A stretch of 64,000 bases of DNA. Origin: Christiangramia gaetbulicola (GTDB lineage: Bacteria; Bacteroidota; Bacteroidia; Flavobacteriales; Flavobacteriaceae). A program made the position numbers and the translations under genes. Positions 26,277 to 36,550 of this stretch are shown piece after piece (position 1 is the stretch's first letter; the number at the start of each line of letters is the position of its first letter). The notes under the pieces were generated by a model. The model did no database searches. It had not been told where the DNA came from and saw nothing but the letters and a program-made list of their open reading frames with translations. The DNA lies in NCBI RefSeq assembly GCF_003054225.1, contig NZ_QBKQ01000001.1, positions 992,001 to 1,056,000 on the forward strand, written 5' to 3'.

Positions 26277-26405
26277 GCCATTAGGCTATTTAATGGAAAT
26301 TATTTAGTGTTATAAAATACTTAAAAGGATTGCCCTTCCGGCTCTCATTTTTATTTTAAATTTAAACTTTTGTAATTCTGGCTAATCTCACTAATATCCT
26401 TCTTT

Positions 26406-29400
26406 TTGAAAAATTCCTTTAATATTTACAATGCCTCGGCCGGTTCCGGTAAAACCTTTACACTTGTAAAAGAATATCTTAGCCTGCTCTTTACTTCTTC
26501 TAAAAAGGATCGTTATAAAAATATCCTGGCGATCACCTTTACAAACAAGGCAGTGGGGGAAATGAAAAAAAGGATCATCGATAGCCTTGCCGATTTCTCC
26601 AAAACTGAAAATGATAAGGAGGATAATGCCTTACTGAATATTATCTCCGCAGAAACCGGCCTTTCTACCGCAGAATTAAGAACCCGATCTGCCGAAATAC
26701 TAAAGAGTATAATTCATAATTATGCTGCTTTCGAGATCTCTACGATCGATGGCTTTACACATAGAGTGCTAAGAACCTTTGCCAGGGATCTGGGAATTCC
26801 CATGAATTTTGAAGTAGAACTTAGCGCAGATGAAGTATTAATGGAAGCTGTGGAAAGCCTGATTAGTCGTGCCGGGAATGATAAAAAATTAACCAAAGTC
26901 CTTATAGATTATACGCTGTCTAAAACCGATGACGACAAAAGCTGGGATATAAGCCGTGATCTTTTTCAGATATCGAAACTGTTAATTAACGAAAATCATC
27001 AGAAAGCGATACAAACGCTGAAAAGTAAAACCCTAGAGGATTTTGAGAAATTCGGTAAAAAATTACGTTCAGATATAAAGACCGCGGAAGAAACCGTAAA
27101 ACTTTCTGCGGAATCATTTTTCGATCTTATAAATAGCAACGGAATACAGGAATCAGATTTTAGCGGACAGTACGTTCCGAAGCATTTTAAAAAGCTTCAA
27201 TCTGGTAATGTTGCGGTTAATTTCAGCGCGAAATGGGCTGAACATATAGCAGAGCAACCTTTATACCCGAAAAAAGCCAGTGAAGATGCCAAAAGAGCTC
27301 TTGATGGCATTCAGGATGATATTGTAGAAATCTTCAATACTACCAAAAGAGCCTATTTTCAGATAGAATTTTTAGGAGAGATCAAAAAGAACCAGGTGCA
27401 ATTATCTCTTCTTAACGAGATCAACCGGGAGGTAGAAGCTATCAAGAAAGAACGCAACCTGGTTCTAATTTCAGAATTCAATCCCAAGATCAGTGAACAG
27501 GTAAAGGATCAGCCGGTACCTTTTATATATGAGCGTCTGGGAGAAAGATATGAGCATTACTTTATTGACGAGTTCCAGGACACCTCGACCATGCAATGGG
27601 AAAACCTGATTCCACTTGTAGGCAATAAACTGGATTCTGCCGATGCTGCCGGACTAACCATTGTTGGAGATGCCAAGCAAAGCATTTATCGTTGGCGTGG
27701 TGGGCGGGCAGAGCAACTCATTGACCTTAGCAATCTTAAAACCCTACCATTTCAAACGGAACAGAAAGTAGTAAATCTACCTGACAATTTCAGGAGCGGT
27801 TCCCAGGTGGTTAATTTCAATAATGGCTTTTTTCAATATGCCGCTTCCACGCTTAATTACCCGGAATACGCAGAGTTATTTCATAATTCTGCCCAGAATC
27901 CAAAAAAAGGGGATTATGGCTATGTGAATATTGAATTTGTACAAGCTGAAAATAGGAATGAAGAATTTGAGATCTACCCGCAAAAGATACTCGAGATCAT
28001 CAAAGACCTGGACGCCAAGGGCTTCAACCGTAAAGACATTTGCATACTTACCCGCAGAAGAAGCGAAGGCGTGGCGGTTGCTGAATATTTAAGTGAGAAC
28101 GCTGTTCCTGTGATCTCATCAGAAACTCTTCTTCTATCACAATCGCCTGAGGTAAGGTTTATTGTCGATCTGCTTTTCTATTCCATGAATCCAGATGATG
28201 ACAAGATAAAACTGAGTATCTATGATTACCTGGCTGAAAAATTGATCCCTGAAGAAAAAATTCACCAGATCCTTATTCAGAATTTAAAGAAAAACGGTGC
28301 TGAATTCTTTGGCTGGCTTAAGGAATATGATCTTGAATTCGACCTTTCCCAGATAAAGAGGCTCTCTTTATATGAGGCTGTTGAATATATTATTCGTGCC
28401 TTCGATCTGGTAAAAGACTCTGATGCCTATATACAGTTCTTCCTGGATTTCGTATTTGAAACGGCGCAGAAAACCTCTAACGGACTGGGAGAATTCCTGG
28501 ATAAATGGGAGCAGAAAAAAGATAAACTAAGTATTGTGGTGCCGGAAGCAGATAATGCCGTCCAGATCATGACCATACACAAATCTAAAGGTCTGGAATT
28601 CCCTGTGGTTATCTATCCTTTTGCTAATTCAGACCTTCAGGATACCAGAAATGACAATTTATGGCTGGATATAAATGATGAAAATATCCCGATAGCCTAT
28701 GTTAGTGCTTCTCAGAAAATGTTGAACTGGAATGAGAATGCCGCTGCTAAATATGAAGACCTCTTATTTAAGAATGAGCTGGATACTTTAAATGTATTAT
28801 ACGTAGCCTGCACCAGGGCGGCCCAGCAACTATATATACTTTCTAACCATAACGAAAAACCAAAAAAGACCCCGAATGTATCAGATATGCTGGTAGATTT
28901 TATAAGGTCTGCAGGGAAATGGGATGACGGCCTAAACTATAGCTTTGGTGATCCTGGGAAGGTCATAAATTCAAAAGCATCCGGGAATACCGGCATAGAG
29001 GTTTCAAAATATTATTCTTCGCCAACCCAGAATCAGGCGGTGAATATTGTGACCAGATCTGGTTCCTTATGGGATTCAAAACAACAGGAAGCCATAGAAA
29101 AAGGTGAGATCGCCCATGAGATCCTGGCCAGGATCCATAAAAAAGCAGACCTAACCACGGCTGTTGACTGGGCTGTAAACAACGGGATCATTACCGAAGA
29201 ATCAAGAAATGAAATTACCGGACTTATTTCAGGAGTAATTGAACATCCGGAACTACAGGAATTCTTTTCTCCAGAGTCAGAAAACCTCAATGAAAAGGAA
29301 TTGATCACTACTTCTGGCAAAAGATTAAGGCCAGACAGACTGAATTTTAAAGGAAAAAATGTAAGCGTTATAGATTATAAAACCGGAGGATTTGTGGACA

Positions 29401-29513
29401 CGCATACCAGACAGGTTTTAGAATATGCTAATGCACTGCAGGATATGGGCTATTTAATTGATAAATGTTTATTGATTTACACTAATAGCCCAATTATCAT
29501 TAAGAATGTATAA
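26406..29513 (+). CDS. AddA-like UvrD/RecB helicase-nuclease
   Basis: ATP-dependent helicase subunit of a double-strand-break repair nuclease. The 1035-aa protein starts at TTG and has superfamily 1 motifs in order: Walker A NASAGSGKTFTLV (residues about 8-20), AITFTNKAV, the DEFQDTS Walker B, GDAKQSIYRWRGG, MTIHKSKGLEFPVV and LYVACTRA. A C-terminal PD-(D/E)xK nuclease is shown by RPDRLNF and VIDYKTGGF. The partner AddB-like gene is 3 kb downstream on the same strand, with kbl and an OmpA gene between. Known function of the family: end resection for RecA-mediated repair. Confidence 0.92.
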   Translation: MKNSFNIYNASAGSGKTFTLVKEYLSLLFTSSKKDRYKNILAITFTNKAVGEMKKRIIDSLADFSKTENDKEDNALLNIISAETGLSTAELRTRSAEILKSIIHNYAAFEISTIDGFTHRVLRTFARDLGIPMNFEVELSADEVLMEAVESLISRAGNDKKLTKVLIDYTLSKTDDDKSWDISRDLFQISKLLINENHQKAIQTLKSKTLEDFEKFGKKLRSDIKTAEETVKLSAESFFDLINSNGIQESDFSGQYVPKHFKKLQSGNVAVNFSAKWAEHIAEQPLYPKKASEDAKRALDGIQDDIVEIFNTTKRAYFQIEFLGEIKKNQVQLSLLNEINREVEAIKKERNLVLISEFNPKISEQVKDQPVPFIYERLGERYEHYFIDEFQDTSTMQWENLIPLVGNKLDSADAAGLTIVGDAKQSIYRWRGGRAEQLIDLSNLKTLPFQTEQKVVNLPDNFRSGSQVVNFNNGFFQYAASTLNYPEYAELFHNSAQNPKKGDYGYVNIEFVQAENRNEEFEIYPQKILEIIKDLDAKGFNRKDICILTRRRSEGVAVAEYLSENAVPVISSETLLLSQSPEVRFIVDLLFYSMNPDDDKIKLSIYDYLAEKLIPEEKIHQILIQNLKKNGAEFFGWLKEYDLEFDLSQIKRLSLYEAVEYIIRAFDLVKDSDAYIQFFLDFVFETAQKTSNGLGEFLDKWEQKKDKLSIVVPEADNAVQIMTIHKSKGLEFPVVIYPFANSDLQDTRNDNLWLDINDENIPIAYVSASQKMLNWNENAAAKYEDLLFKNELDTLNVLYVACTRAAQQLYILSNHNEKPKKTPNVSDMLVDFIRSAGKWDDGLNYSFGDPGKVINSKASGNTGIEVSKYYSSPTQNQAVNIVTRSGSLWDSKQQEAIEKGEIAHEILARIHKKADLTTAVDWAVNNGIITEESRNEITGLISGVIEHPELQEFFSPESENLNEKELITTSGKRLRPDRLNFKGKNVSVIDYKTGGFVDTHTRQVLEYANALQDMGYLIDKCLLIYTNSPIIIKNV

Positions 29514-29521
29514 AAGAAGTT

Positions 29522-29529
29522 TAAATTTG
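29522..29529 (+). promoter_or_regulatory. -7 element (TAAATTTG) for glycine C-acetyltransferase
   Basis: TAAATTTG fits TAnnTTTG and lies 100 bp before the ATG, just after the AddA stop codon. Confidence 0.45.
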
Positions 29530-29628
29530 TGAGTCGCGAACAGGCAGAATATGGATGCCAGGTAACTTTTATATGTAAATAAGGTTTACTAAAAGCCATA
29601 AAGTAAAACAGATGAAAATTATTTTAAT

Positions 29629-30822
29629 ATGTACGGAGACATAAAAGAGCACTTAGAAAAAGAGATTGAAGAAATAAAAGAAGCCGGACTTTATAAAAAA
29701 GAAAGGATCATCACCAGCCCACAGGATGCAGTTATCAAGATCGCATCTGGCCAGGAAGTGATCAATTTCTGCGCAAATAACTACCTGGGATTATCTTCAC
29801 ACCCAGAAGTTATAAAAGCGGCCAAAGATACCCTGGATTCACATGGATTTGGAATGTCCAGCGTACGTTTTATTTGCGGTACCCAGGATATCCATAAGGA
29901 ACTGGAGCAGAAAATTTCAGATTTCTATGGTACAGAAGATACGATCCTATACGCGGCATGTTTCGATGCCAATGGGGGAATCTTTGAGCCTTTATTGACT
30001 AAAGACGATGCGATCATTTCAGATTCGCTTAATCATGCTTCTATTATCGACGGGGTAAGATTGTGTAAAGCTGCACGTTATAGATATCAAAATGGCGATA
30101 TGCAGGACCTTGAGGACAAATTAAAAGAAGCGAACGAAAAAGGTGCACGCTATAAACTAATTGTCACCGATGGTGTATTCTCTATGGATGGCCTGGTAGC
30201 CCCATTAGATAAAATTTGTGATCTGGCAGATAAATATGACGCCATGGTAATGATAGATGAGTGTCATGCTACCGGATTCATCGGCGAACAGGGAATTGGA
30301 ACCCTGGAAGAAAAAGGTGTTCTAGGCAGAATAGATATAATTACAGGAACCCTTGGTAAAGCATTAGGTGGCGCCATGGGAGGATATACTACCGCCAAAA
30401 AGGAGATCATCGAGATCCTGAGACAAAGATCCAGACCTTATTTGTTTTCAAATTCACTGGCACCGGCTATCGTTGGAGCATCTATCAAAGTGTTTGATAT
30501 GCTAAAAACAGATAACAGCCTTAGGAAGAAATTAAAGGAAAATACAGCCTATTTCAAAAAAGGAGTAAAAGACACTGGTTTCGAGATCATTGATGGTGAA
30601 TCTGCGATCGTACCGGTGATGTTGCACGATGCAAAGCTTTCGCAGGATATGGCAGATAAATTATTAGAAGAAGGAATTTACGTAATTGGCTTCTTTTACC
30701 CGGTAGTCCCTAAAGGAAAAGCCAGAATTCGAGTGCAACTATCTGCAGCTCACGAAAAAGAGCATTTAGACAAGGCAATTAATGCTTTTAAAAAGGTTGG
30801 AAAAGAATTAGGCGTAATTTAA
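29629..30822 (+). CDS. kbl: Glycine C-acetyltransferase (2-amino-3-ketobutyrate CoA ligase)
   Basis: PLP enzyme of the alpha-oxoamine synthase family, converting 2-amino-3-ketobutyrate and CoA to glycine and acetyl-CoA in threonine breakdown. Length 397 aa. Seen: [28 protein letters not shown], the [12 protein letters not shown] aspartate region and the PLP lysine in [13 protein letters not shown] (about residue 244). The FICGTQ and VRF words favour Kbl over the related BioF/SPT enzymes. Threonine dehydrogenase is not in the window. Confidence 0.93.
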   Translation: MYGDIKEHLEKEIEEIKEAGLYKKERIITSPQDAVIKIASGQEVINFCANNYLGLSSHPEVIKAAKDTLDSHGFGMSSVRFICGTQDIHKELEQKISDFYGTEDTILYAACFDANGGIFEPLLTKDDAIISDSLNHASIIDGVRLCKAARYRYQNGDMQDLEDKLKEANEKGARYKLIVTDGVFSMDGLVAPLDKICDLADKYDAMVMIDECHATGFIGEQGIGTLEEKGVLGRIDIITGTLGKALGGAMGGYTTAKKEIIEILRQRSRPYLFSNSLAPAIVGASIKVFDMLKTDNSLRKKLKENTAYFKKGVKDTGFEIIDGESAIVPVMLHDAKLSQDMADKLLEEGIYVIGFFYPVVPKGKARIRVQLSAAHEKEHLDKAINAFKKVGKELGVI

Positions 30823-30940
30823 TTTTATAGAAGAGTGATAAAAACTCCTTAAATTATTATCAAAATATTTGATAATCAGATATTAAAATGTTTATTAATC
30901 ACTTGGAAACGCTCTGTAATTAAGAAAACTTTATTATTTT

Positions 30941-30948
30941 TACCTTTG
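30941..30948 (+). promoter_or_regulatory. -7 element (TACCTTTG) for the OmpA-family protein
   Basis: TACCTTTG matches TAnnTTTG and gives a 5' leader of about 60 nt, AT-rich and lacking a Shine-Dalgarno sequence. Confidence 0.55.
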
Positions 30949-31009
30949 TTAATATACATTAAGCGTATACTTTTGTTCACAATTAACACTTAAAACTAAA
31001 CTATTAAAT

Positions 31010-32422
31010 ATGAAACATCTTAGCAAAATTGTACTTGCCTCATTACTGATATTGGGCTTTACTTCGGTTAAGGCACAGGATGCTGACAACCCATGGGCAA
31101 TTGGTATTGGTACCAATGCTGTCGATTTCTATCCTGTAGGAGAAGATGCTCCTCGTGGAGGAATGTTCGACGAATATTTCAATTCAGGAGACCACTGGAA
31201 CGTTCTACCAGCTGTATCCAGATTAACAGTATCCAGATATATCGGTGCAGGATTTGTTGGGGAATTAAGTGGTACAATCAATTCAATTGATAACTATGGT
31301 GATAGATCTGTGGGAGATCTTGCATATTATGCAGTTGACCTTAGTGCAGATTACAGCCTTAGAGCAATGCTAAATGGCGGATGGTTTGATCCGGTAATTG
31401 GTATTGGTGGTGGTTACACTTGGATAGGTGACCAGGGTGGACAGGACATCGATAATGCCGATGCTGCAACCCTTAACGGTAAATTCGGAATTAATTTCTG
31501 GTTCTCAGACAACATTGCACTTTCTGTAGAGTCTAAGTATAAGCATGCTTTCGAACCTGAAAGCGCTAAGCATTTCCAACATGCTGCTGGAATTAAATTC
31601 ATGTTCGGTGGTAAAGATACTGACGGTGACGGAATCTATGACAAATATGATGAGTGTCCAGAAGAGCCAGGTCTAGAAGAGTTTAACGGTTGTCCTGATA
31701 CTGACGGTGACGGAATCGAAGATCGTCAAGATGCTTGTCCAGAAAAAGCTGGTTTAGCTGAATTCGACGGATGTCCTGATACTGACGGTGACGGAATCGC
31801 AGATCCAGATGATGACTGTCCAGAAGAAGCTGGTTTAGCTGAATTAAACGGTTGTCCAGATGCTGACGGTGACGGTGTAAGAGATGGTGAAGATAACTGT
31901 CCAGACGAAGCTGGTCCTGCTGAAAACGACGGATGTCCTTGGCCTGATACTGACGGTGATGGAATCCTAGATAAGGATGATGACTGTCCAGAAGAAGCTG
32001 GTCCTGCTGCAACTAACGGTTGTCCAGAGCCAACTGCTGAAGTTATTTCTGAATTGAACGAATATTCTAAAACTGTTCTTTTCGATCTTAACAAAGCGAC
32101 TATCAGACCAGAATCTGAAGAAGCACTACAATCTATCGTAGATATCATGAATGAGTACTCTACTACTATTTTCCACGTAGAAGGTCATACAGATAGCTCA
32201 GGTAGTGATGCTTACAACATGAAGCTTTCTAAAGAGCGTGCTGCATCTGTAGCTAAGTGGTTAGAAGAGCACGGTGTACCTGCGAAGAGATTAACTTCTG
32301 AAGGTTACGGTGAAACTCAGCCAATCGCTACTAACAGTACAGCTGCTGGAAGACAAGAAAACAGACGTGTTGAGATTTCTCTTGATAAAGACAGAGAGAT
32401 GAAAGACACATCTAACGAATAG
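31010..32422 (+). CDS. OmpA-family outer-membrane protein with TSP3 calcium repeats
   Basis: Likely abundant outer-membrane protein that ties the membrane to peptidoglycan. A signal peptide of 22 residues ends in VKA. Residues about 23-200 form an OmpA-type beta-barrel. Residues about 203-343 contain five thrombospondin type 3-like repeats with DTDGDGI ... CPEE.G words, expected to bind calcium. The C-terminal OmpA domain (about 350-460) has [26 protein letters not shown] and the RENRRVEI-type end. Length 470 aa. The repeats are also near-identical at the DNA level. It is a single-gene transcript with promoter and terminator. Confidence 0.95.
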   Translation: MKHLSKIVLASLLILGFTSVKAQDADNPWAIGIGTNAVDFYPVGEDAPRGGMFDEYFNSGDHWNVLPAVSRLTVSRYIGAGFVGELSGTINSIDNYGDRSVGDLAYYAVDLSADYSLRAMLNGGWFDPVIGIGGGYTWIGDQGGQDIDNADAATLNGKFGINFWFSDNIALSVESKYKHAFEPESAKHFQHAAGIKFMFGGKDTDGDGIYDKYDECPEEPGLEEFNGCPDTDGDGIEDRQDACPEKAGLAEFDGCPDTDGDGIADPDDDCPEEAGLAELNGCPDADGDGVRDGEDNCPDEAGPAENDGCPWPDTDGDGILDKDDDCPEEAGPAATNGCPEPTAEVISELNEYSKTVLFDLNKATIRPESEEALQSIVDIMNEYSTTIFHVEGHTDSSGSDAYNMKLSKERAASVAKWLEEHGVPAKRLTSEGYGETQPIATNSTAAGRQENRRVEISLDKDREMKDTSNE

Positions 32423-32460
32423 TAATACGGTTAGTATTTACTAATAATTCATACAAGAAA

Positions 32461-32487
32461 ACGCTCCGCATTGCGGGGCGTTTTTTT
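32461..32487 (+). terminator. Intrinsic terminator after the OmpA-family gene
   Basis: 9-bp stem ACGCTCCGC / GCGGGGCGT (one T-G pair) with loop ATT and a long T-run. Confidence 0.88.
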
Positions 32488-32498
32488 ATTTTAGGCGT

Positions 32499-35255
32499 AT
32501 GGAATCATTTATACGCGAAGTATTACAGAAGCTTCAGAATTCTGATACTCCCCTTTCTGAAATTATATTCATTCTTCCCAGTAAAAGAGCAGGATCTTAC
32601 CTGATCAAGGAACTGGCTTCCATCTCAAAAAACACTCTTTTTGCTCCTAGGATCTATAGCGTGGAAGAGTTTACAGAAGTGATTTCAGGCTTACAATCCA
32701 TAGATAACACCATCAGCCTTTTTGAGTTTTATGATGTTTACAAAGCCCTTACTCCAAAAGAAGATACCGAGGATTTTGAAACATTTATTACCTGGGCTCA
32801 AAGCCTTATCCAGGATTTTAATGAAATAGACCGGTACCTTATAGATCACAAACCCTTCTTTGATTATTTATCAGGGATCCAGGACCTTAAGCACTGGTAT
32901 GTTCAGGAAGAAAAAACAGATCTTATAAAGAAATATCTAAAGTTCTGGAAAAAGCTTCCGGAGTATTACGAGGAGCTATCAAAAAGACTTATAGCAAAAG
33001 ACCAGGGTTACCAGGGTCTCATCTATCGTAAGGCCACAGAAAATATTCAGCAATATATATCTGAAAATAATCAGAAGCATGTTTTCATTGGCTTTAACGC
33101 CTTGAATGCCGCAGAACAAAAGATCATCCAGGAATTACTGGAAAAAGAGCAGGCCGAGGTTTTCTGGGATATGGATAAAGTCTTTTACGAAGATGGATCT
33201 CATGCAGCTTCTATTTTTATAAGGGACTACCTCAAAAACTGGAAATTCTACCAGGACCATTCATACGAGCATTTTTCAGAAAATTATGCACAGGAGAAGA
33301 ATATAGAACTAATTGGTGCACCTAAAAATATCGGCCAGGCGAAATTTATCGGGGAGATCCTGAATAGTCTCGATCCATCTCAACTGGAGAATACGGCGAT
33401 AGTGTTAGGAGAGGAAGAACTCCTGTTACCTGTTCTTAATTCACTGCCTTCAGAGATCAACGAGCTTAATATTACCATGGGATTCCCTATAAAGAACGCT
33501 CCCATCAACTCTTTGTTCGAAAGCCTTTTTCAGATCCATTTAAACAACAATAGCGATTATTATTACAAAGAGATCATTTCTGTGATCAACCATCCTTCTC
33601 TGAATCCACTTTTAGGAAATCATGCCGAAGAACTGGTTTCGAGGATCAATGCTGAAAATTTGGTTTACTTAAAATATGAAAAGATCAACGCTGCTTTTCC
33701 TGAAGAGATCAAACCGATAATTAAGGCATGTTTTGAACCGAAAAGAGATTCCGTTTCCAGGCTTATAGAAGATCTTCATTCTTTGATCCAGTTATTGAAA
33801 ACCCATCTGAAAGAGGGAGAAGACACGATATCCCTTGAATTCTTATACCACTTCCATGTTTTATTTAATAAACTGGAAAACCTGAATGGCAAATACCCGC
33901 ATTTAAAAAGCATTAAATCGCTTTATAACTTTTACAAAGAATTACTGAGTACAGAAACCCTGGATTTCCAGGGAAAACCATTTAAGGGACTTCAGTTAAT
34001 GGGAATGCTGGAATCAAGGGCACTGGATTTTGAAACCGTTATTATTACTTCGCTGAATGAAGGAGTATTGCCAGCAGGTAAATCTGATAATTCTTTTATC
34101 CCTTATGACCTGAAACAGGAATATAAACTACCCACCTACAGGGAAAAGGATGCGGTATACACCTATCACTTTTACAGGCTGCTGCAGAGAGCAAAAAATG
34201 TTTATTTACTATATAATACCGAGTCTGAAGGTTTGAATTCCGGGGAAAAGAGCAGGTTTATAACGCAACTGGAGATCGAGAAACAAAAGGCACACCAATT
34301 AAAAAAGGTGCTGGTGAGTCCTAAAGTACCGCAGATCAAGAACGAATTAAAGGAGGTCAAAAAAACCCCGGAGATGCTGAAGCAGATAAAGTCTCTTGCA
34401 GGATCAGGATTTTCACCTTCGGCCCTTACTACCTATATCAGAAATCCGCTGGACTTTTATTACCAGTATGTTCTGGGTGTTAGAGATCAGGAGGAAGTGG
34501 AAGAAACGGTAGCTTTTAATACCCTGGGGACGGTAGTTCACAATGCCCTGGAAAATCTGTATAAGCCTTATGAAGGAAAATTAATTACAGAGGAGATCAT
34601 TCAAAGTTTCATCAAGCAGGCAGACCAGCAGATCGCGAAAGAGTTTTCAGAAACCTACAGTAAATTACCTCTGGAAAAAGGAAAGAACCTTCTCATTTTT
34701 GAGGTGGCCAAGCGCTATCTCCATAATTTTCTGAGGTTCGAGATAAAAAGATTAAAAAGTGGGGAAGAGATCGAGATCGTTCAGATAGAAAAAGATCTGA
34801 AAGTAGAACTTCCTATAGAAAATTTGCCTTTTTCAGTTTATCTTCGCGGCAAGGTAGACCGCTACGAAAAATCTAACGGCATACCCAGAATTATAGATTA
34901 CAAAACCGGGAAAGTAGAGTCCAGGAATCTTAACGTTGGCGATTGGGGTGAAATAACAAAAGATTATGACAATTACTCCAAAAGTTTTCAGGTTTTAACT
35001 TATGCAAGCTTGATTGCACTGGAGAAAGACCTTAAATTCCCCGCCGAAGCCGGTATTGTCTCATTTAAGAACCTGAAATCGGGATTTTTAAAATTTGAGA
35101 AGAAAGAAGTTGGAACAAGAAAGAAGGATTCAATGATCACTGAAGAAACCCTGGAGGAGTTCCAAATTGAATTAAAAAAATTAATTATGGAGATCTGCGA
35201 CCCGGAGATCCCATTTGTTGAAAAAGAAATTAAGAAGAGTTATGGAAGTTTCTAA
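32499..35255 (+). CDS. AddB-like nuclease subunit (PD-(D/E)xK)
   Basis: Second subunit of the AddAB-type repair nuclease. The 918-aa protein has a degenerate helicase body: the N-terminal IIFILPSKRAGSYL replaces Walker A, and SLNEGVLPAGKSDNSFIP is a conserved AddB-like word. A C-terminal nuclease domain is marked by LRGKVDRYEKSNG and RIIDYKTGKVE. The position where classical AddB has a cysteine of its Fe-S staple reads SALTTYIRNPLDFYYQY, without Cys. The start ATG is 12 bp after the OmpA terminator. The alpha/beta hydrolase gene overlaps its end by 14 bp. Confidence 0.88.
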   Translation: MESFIREVLQKLQNSDTPLSEIIFILPSKRAGSYLIKELASISKNTLFAPRIYSVEEFTEVISGLQSIDNTISLFEFYDVYKALTPKEDTEDFETFITWAQSLIQDFNEIDRYLIDHKPFFDYLSGIQDLKHWYVQEEKTDLIKKYLKFWKKLPEYYEELSKRLIAKDQGYQGLIYRKATENIQQYISENNQKHVFIGFNALNAAEQKIIQELLEKEQAEVFWDMDKVFYEDGSHAASIFIRDYLKNWKFYQDHSYEHFSENYAQEKNIELIGAPKNIGQAKFIGEILNSLDPSQLENTAIVLGEEELLLPVLNSLPSEINELNITMGFPIKNAPINSLFESLFQIHLNNNSDYYYKEIISVINHPSLNPLLGNHAEELVSRINAENLVYLKYEKINAAFPEEIKPIIKACFEPKRDSVSRLIEDLHSLIQLLKTHLKEGEDTISLEFLYHFHVLFNKLENLNGKYPHLKSIKSLYNFYKELLSTETLDFQGKPFKGLQLMGMLESRALDFETVIITSLNEGVLPAGKSDNSFIPYDLKQEYKLPTYREKDAVYTYHFYRLLQRAKNVYLLYNTESEGLNSGEKSRFITQLEIEKQKAHQLKKVLVSPKVPQIKNELKEVKKTPEMLKQIKSLAGSGFSPSALTTYIRNPLDFYYQYVLGVRDQEEVEETVAFNTLGTVVHNALENLYKPYEGKLITEEIIQSFIKQADQQIAKEFSETYSKLPLEKGKNLLIFEVAKRYLHNFLRFEIKRLKSGEEIEIVQIEKDLKVELPIENLPFSVYLRGKVDRYEKSNGIPRIIDYKTGKVESRNLNVGDWGEITKDYDNYSKSFQVLTYASLIALEKDLKFPAEAGIVSFKNLKSGFLKFEKKEVGTRKKDSMITEETLEEFQIELKKLIMEICDPEIPFVEKEIKKSYGSF

Positions 35256-36138
35256 AGATTTAAACCTGGTAATTGAAGGTAAGCATGATAAGCCGATCGT
35301 GGCCGATCTAATCTTTAAAGATGATGGTAAACCAAAACCGATAGTTATATTTTGTCATGGTTACAAAGGTTTTAAAGACTGGGGAGCATGGGATAAAATG
35401 GGAGAAAGAATTGCAGAAGAAGGTTTCTTTTTCATAAAATTCAACTTTAGCCATAACGGGACAGACCCGGAAAACCTAACCGAGTTTCTGAATATTGAAG
35501 CTTTTGGAGACAACAATTACACCAAGGAACTTGACGATCTACAATCTGTTCTGGACTGGATACTTATGCCAGATTTTAAATTTGCCAAGCAAATTAAGCC
35601 AGATGATATCAACCTCATAGGTCATTCCCGAGGTGGCGGAATTGTAGTTATTAAAGCTGCTGAGGATAAAAGGGTTACCAAATTGATCACCCTAGCCTCT
35701 GTATCAGATTTTGGATCTCGTTTTCCTGAAGGGAAAAAACTTGAAAAATGGGAAAAGAAAGGGGTGCAGTATATTGTAAATACCCGCACTGGGCAACAAT
35801 TACCGCATCATTACCAGTTCTATAAAAACTTCAAAGAGAACAAAGAGCGCCTTAATATTAAAAAGGCAGCAAAAAAATTACAGATCCCGCATTTAATCGC
35901 TCATGGAAGCAGCGATACCAGCGTATCTATAGGCGAAGCCGGAAATCTTTTCGAATGGAGCCCGGCACCAAAGTTATTGCTAGTGGAAAATGCAGATCAT
36001 GTTTTTGGAATTTCACACCCGTGGAAGGAGGAAGAACTTCCGAAAGTTTTCAAACATGTGATCAATAAAAGTATAGATTTCCTGAAAACCGATTCTAAGG
36101 TTCTCTGGGATGAATATGGAGATTCCAACGATGATTAA
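35242..36138 (+). CDS. Alpha/beta hydrolase
   Basis: Serine hydrolase of 298 aa. The ATG at 35242 (MEVSKDLNLVIEGKHD) is chosen over an in-frame TTG 27 bp upstream. Seen: the oxyanion-side FCHGYKGFKDWG (about residues 37-48), the nucleophile elbow LIGHSRGGGI (Ser about 126), and AHGSSDTSVS with the acid residue followed by ENADHVFG with the catalytic His. Related to dienelactone hydrolase / peptidase S9-like esterases. Substrate unknown. It overlaps addB and is probably co-transcribed. Confidence 0.88.
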   Translation: MEVSKDLNLVIEGKHDKPIVADLIFKDDGKPKPIVIFCHGYKGFKDWGAWDKMGERIAEEGFFFIKFNFSHNGTDPENLTEFLNIEAFGDNNYTKELDDLQSVLDWILMPDFKFAKQIKPDDINLIGHSRGGGIVVIKAAEDKRVTKLITLASVSDFGSRFPEGKKLEKWEKKGVQYIVNTRTGQQLPHHYQFYKNFKENKERLNIKKAAKKLQIPHLIAHGSSDTSVSIGEAGNLFEWSPAPKLLLVENADHVFGISHPWKEEELPKVFKHVINKSIDFLKTDSKVLWDEYGDSNDD

Positions 36139-36144
36139 AAATTC

Positions 36145-36173
36145 AAACCACTGCGAAATCAGTGGTTTTTTTT
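36145..36173 (+). terminator. Intrinsic terminator after the alpha/beta hydrolase
   Basis: 9-bp stem AAACCACTG / CAGTGGTTT with loop CGAAAT and T-run, 7 bp after the stop. Confidence 0.85.
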
Positions 36174-36382
36174 ATGAGATATAATAAACCTATCCAAACT
36201 TATGGTGGTTGGGGAAAATAGAAAGCCGCTGCCCTTAAAGGGCATTTATTAGAGATTCTTCAGCTACAAATTCTCTATGAGAAATATGTAAGTTTTTCCA
36301 AATGAAAACACCAATGTTCAATGACAGTTTTAATTGAGAAAATCACCCGGAAGCCTCGGGAGAACCGATGACCTTTGTAAAT
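36174..36382. other. Gene-free stretch with a tRNA-like fragment
   Basis: No ORF or clear structure apart from the 15-bp word GAACCGATGACCTTT at 36362-36376, identical to the T-arm/variable part of the tRNA-Ala gene 71 bp away (36433-36447). It may be a decayed tRNA copy or part of an old insertion junction. Confidence 0.4.
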
Positions 36383-36414
36383 AAAAAAACCACCGCTATA
36401 AAACGGTGGTTTTC
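36383..36414 (-). terminator. Terminator of the tRNA-Ala gene
   Basis: Stem ACCACCG / CGGTGGT with 8-nt loop. On the minus strand it is followed by seven T's. Confidence 0.82.
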
Positions 36415-36415
36415 G

Positions 36416-36489
36416 TGGAGAATATCGGAGTCGAACCGATGACCTTTTGGCTGCCAGCCAAACGCTCTAGCCAGCTGAGCTAATCCCCC
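36416..36489 (-). tRNA. tRNA-Ala (anticodon GGC)
   Basis: 74-nt cloverleaf on the minus strand. The acceptor stem is GGGGGAT / ATTCTCC with discriminator A and has the G3-U70 alanine identity pair. The D arm is AGCTCAGCTGGCTAGAGC, the anticodon stem TTTGG / CCAAA holds loop CTGGCAG (anticodon GGC), and the T arm is ATCGGTTCGACTCCGAT. CCA is not encoded. Confidence 0.96.
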
Positions 36490-36498
36490 GACTGGGAG

Positions 36499-36506
36499 CA
36501 AATGTA
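36499..36506 (-). promoter_or_regulatory. -7 element (TACATTTG) for tRNA-Ala
   Basis: Minus-strand TACATTTG, 9 bp before the mature 5' end, fits TAnnTTTG. Confidence 0.55.
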
Positions 36507-36550
36507 ACAATTTTTCCGAAATATGGAAATGTTTATTTTTCTGAAATTAT

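Noticed and set aside
31683-32148. Long minus-strand ORFs opposite the OmpA TSP3 repeats
   Set aside because: They are low-complexity shadows of the repeated Asp/Gly/Cys codons of the + strand gene.
36139-36550. Integrated element at the tRNA-Ala gene
   Set aside because: No integrase or phage-like gene and only a 15-bp repeat; reported only as a tRNA fragment.
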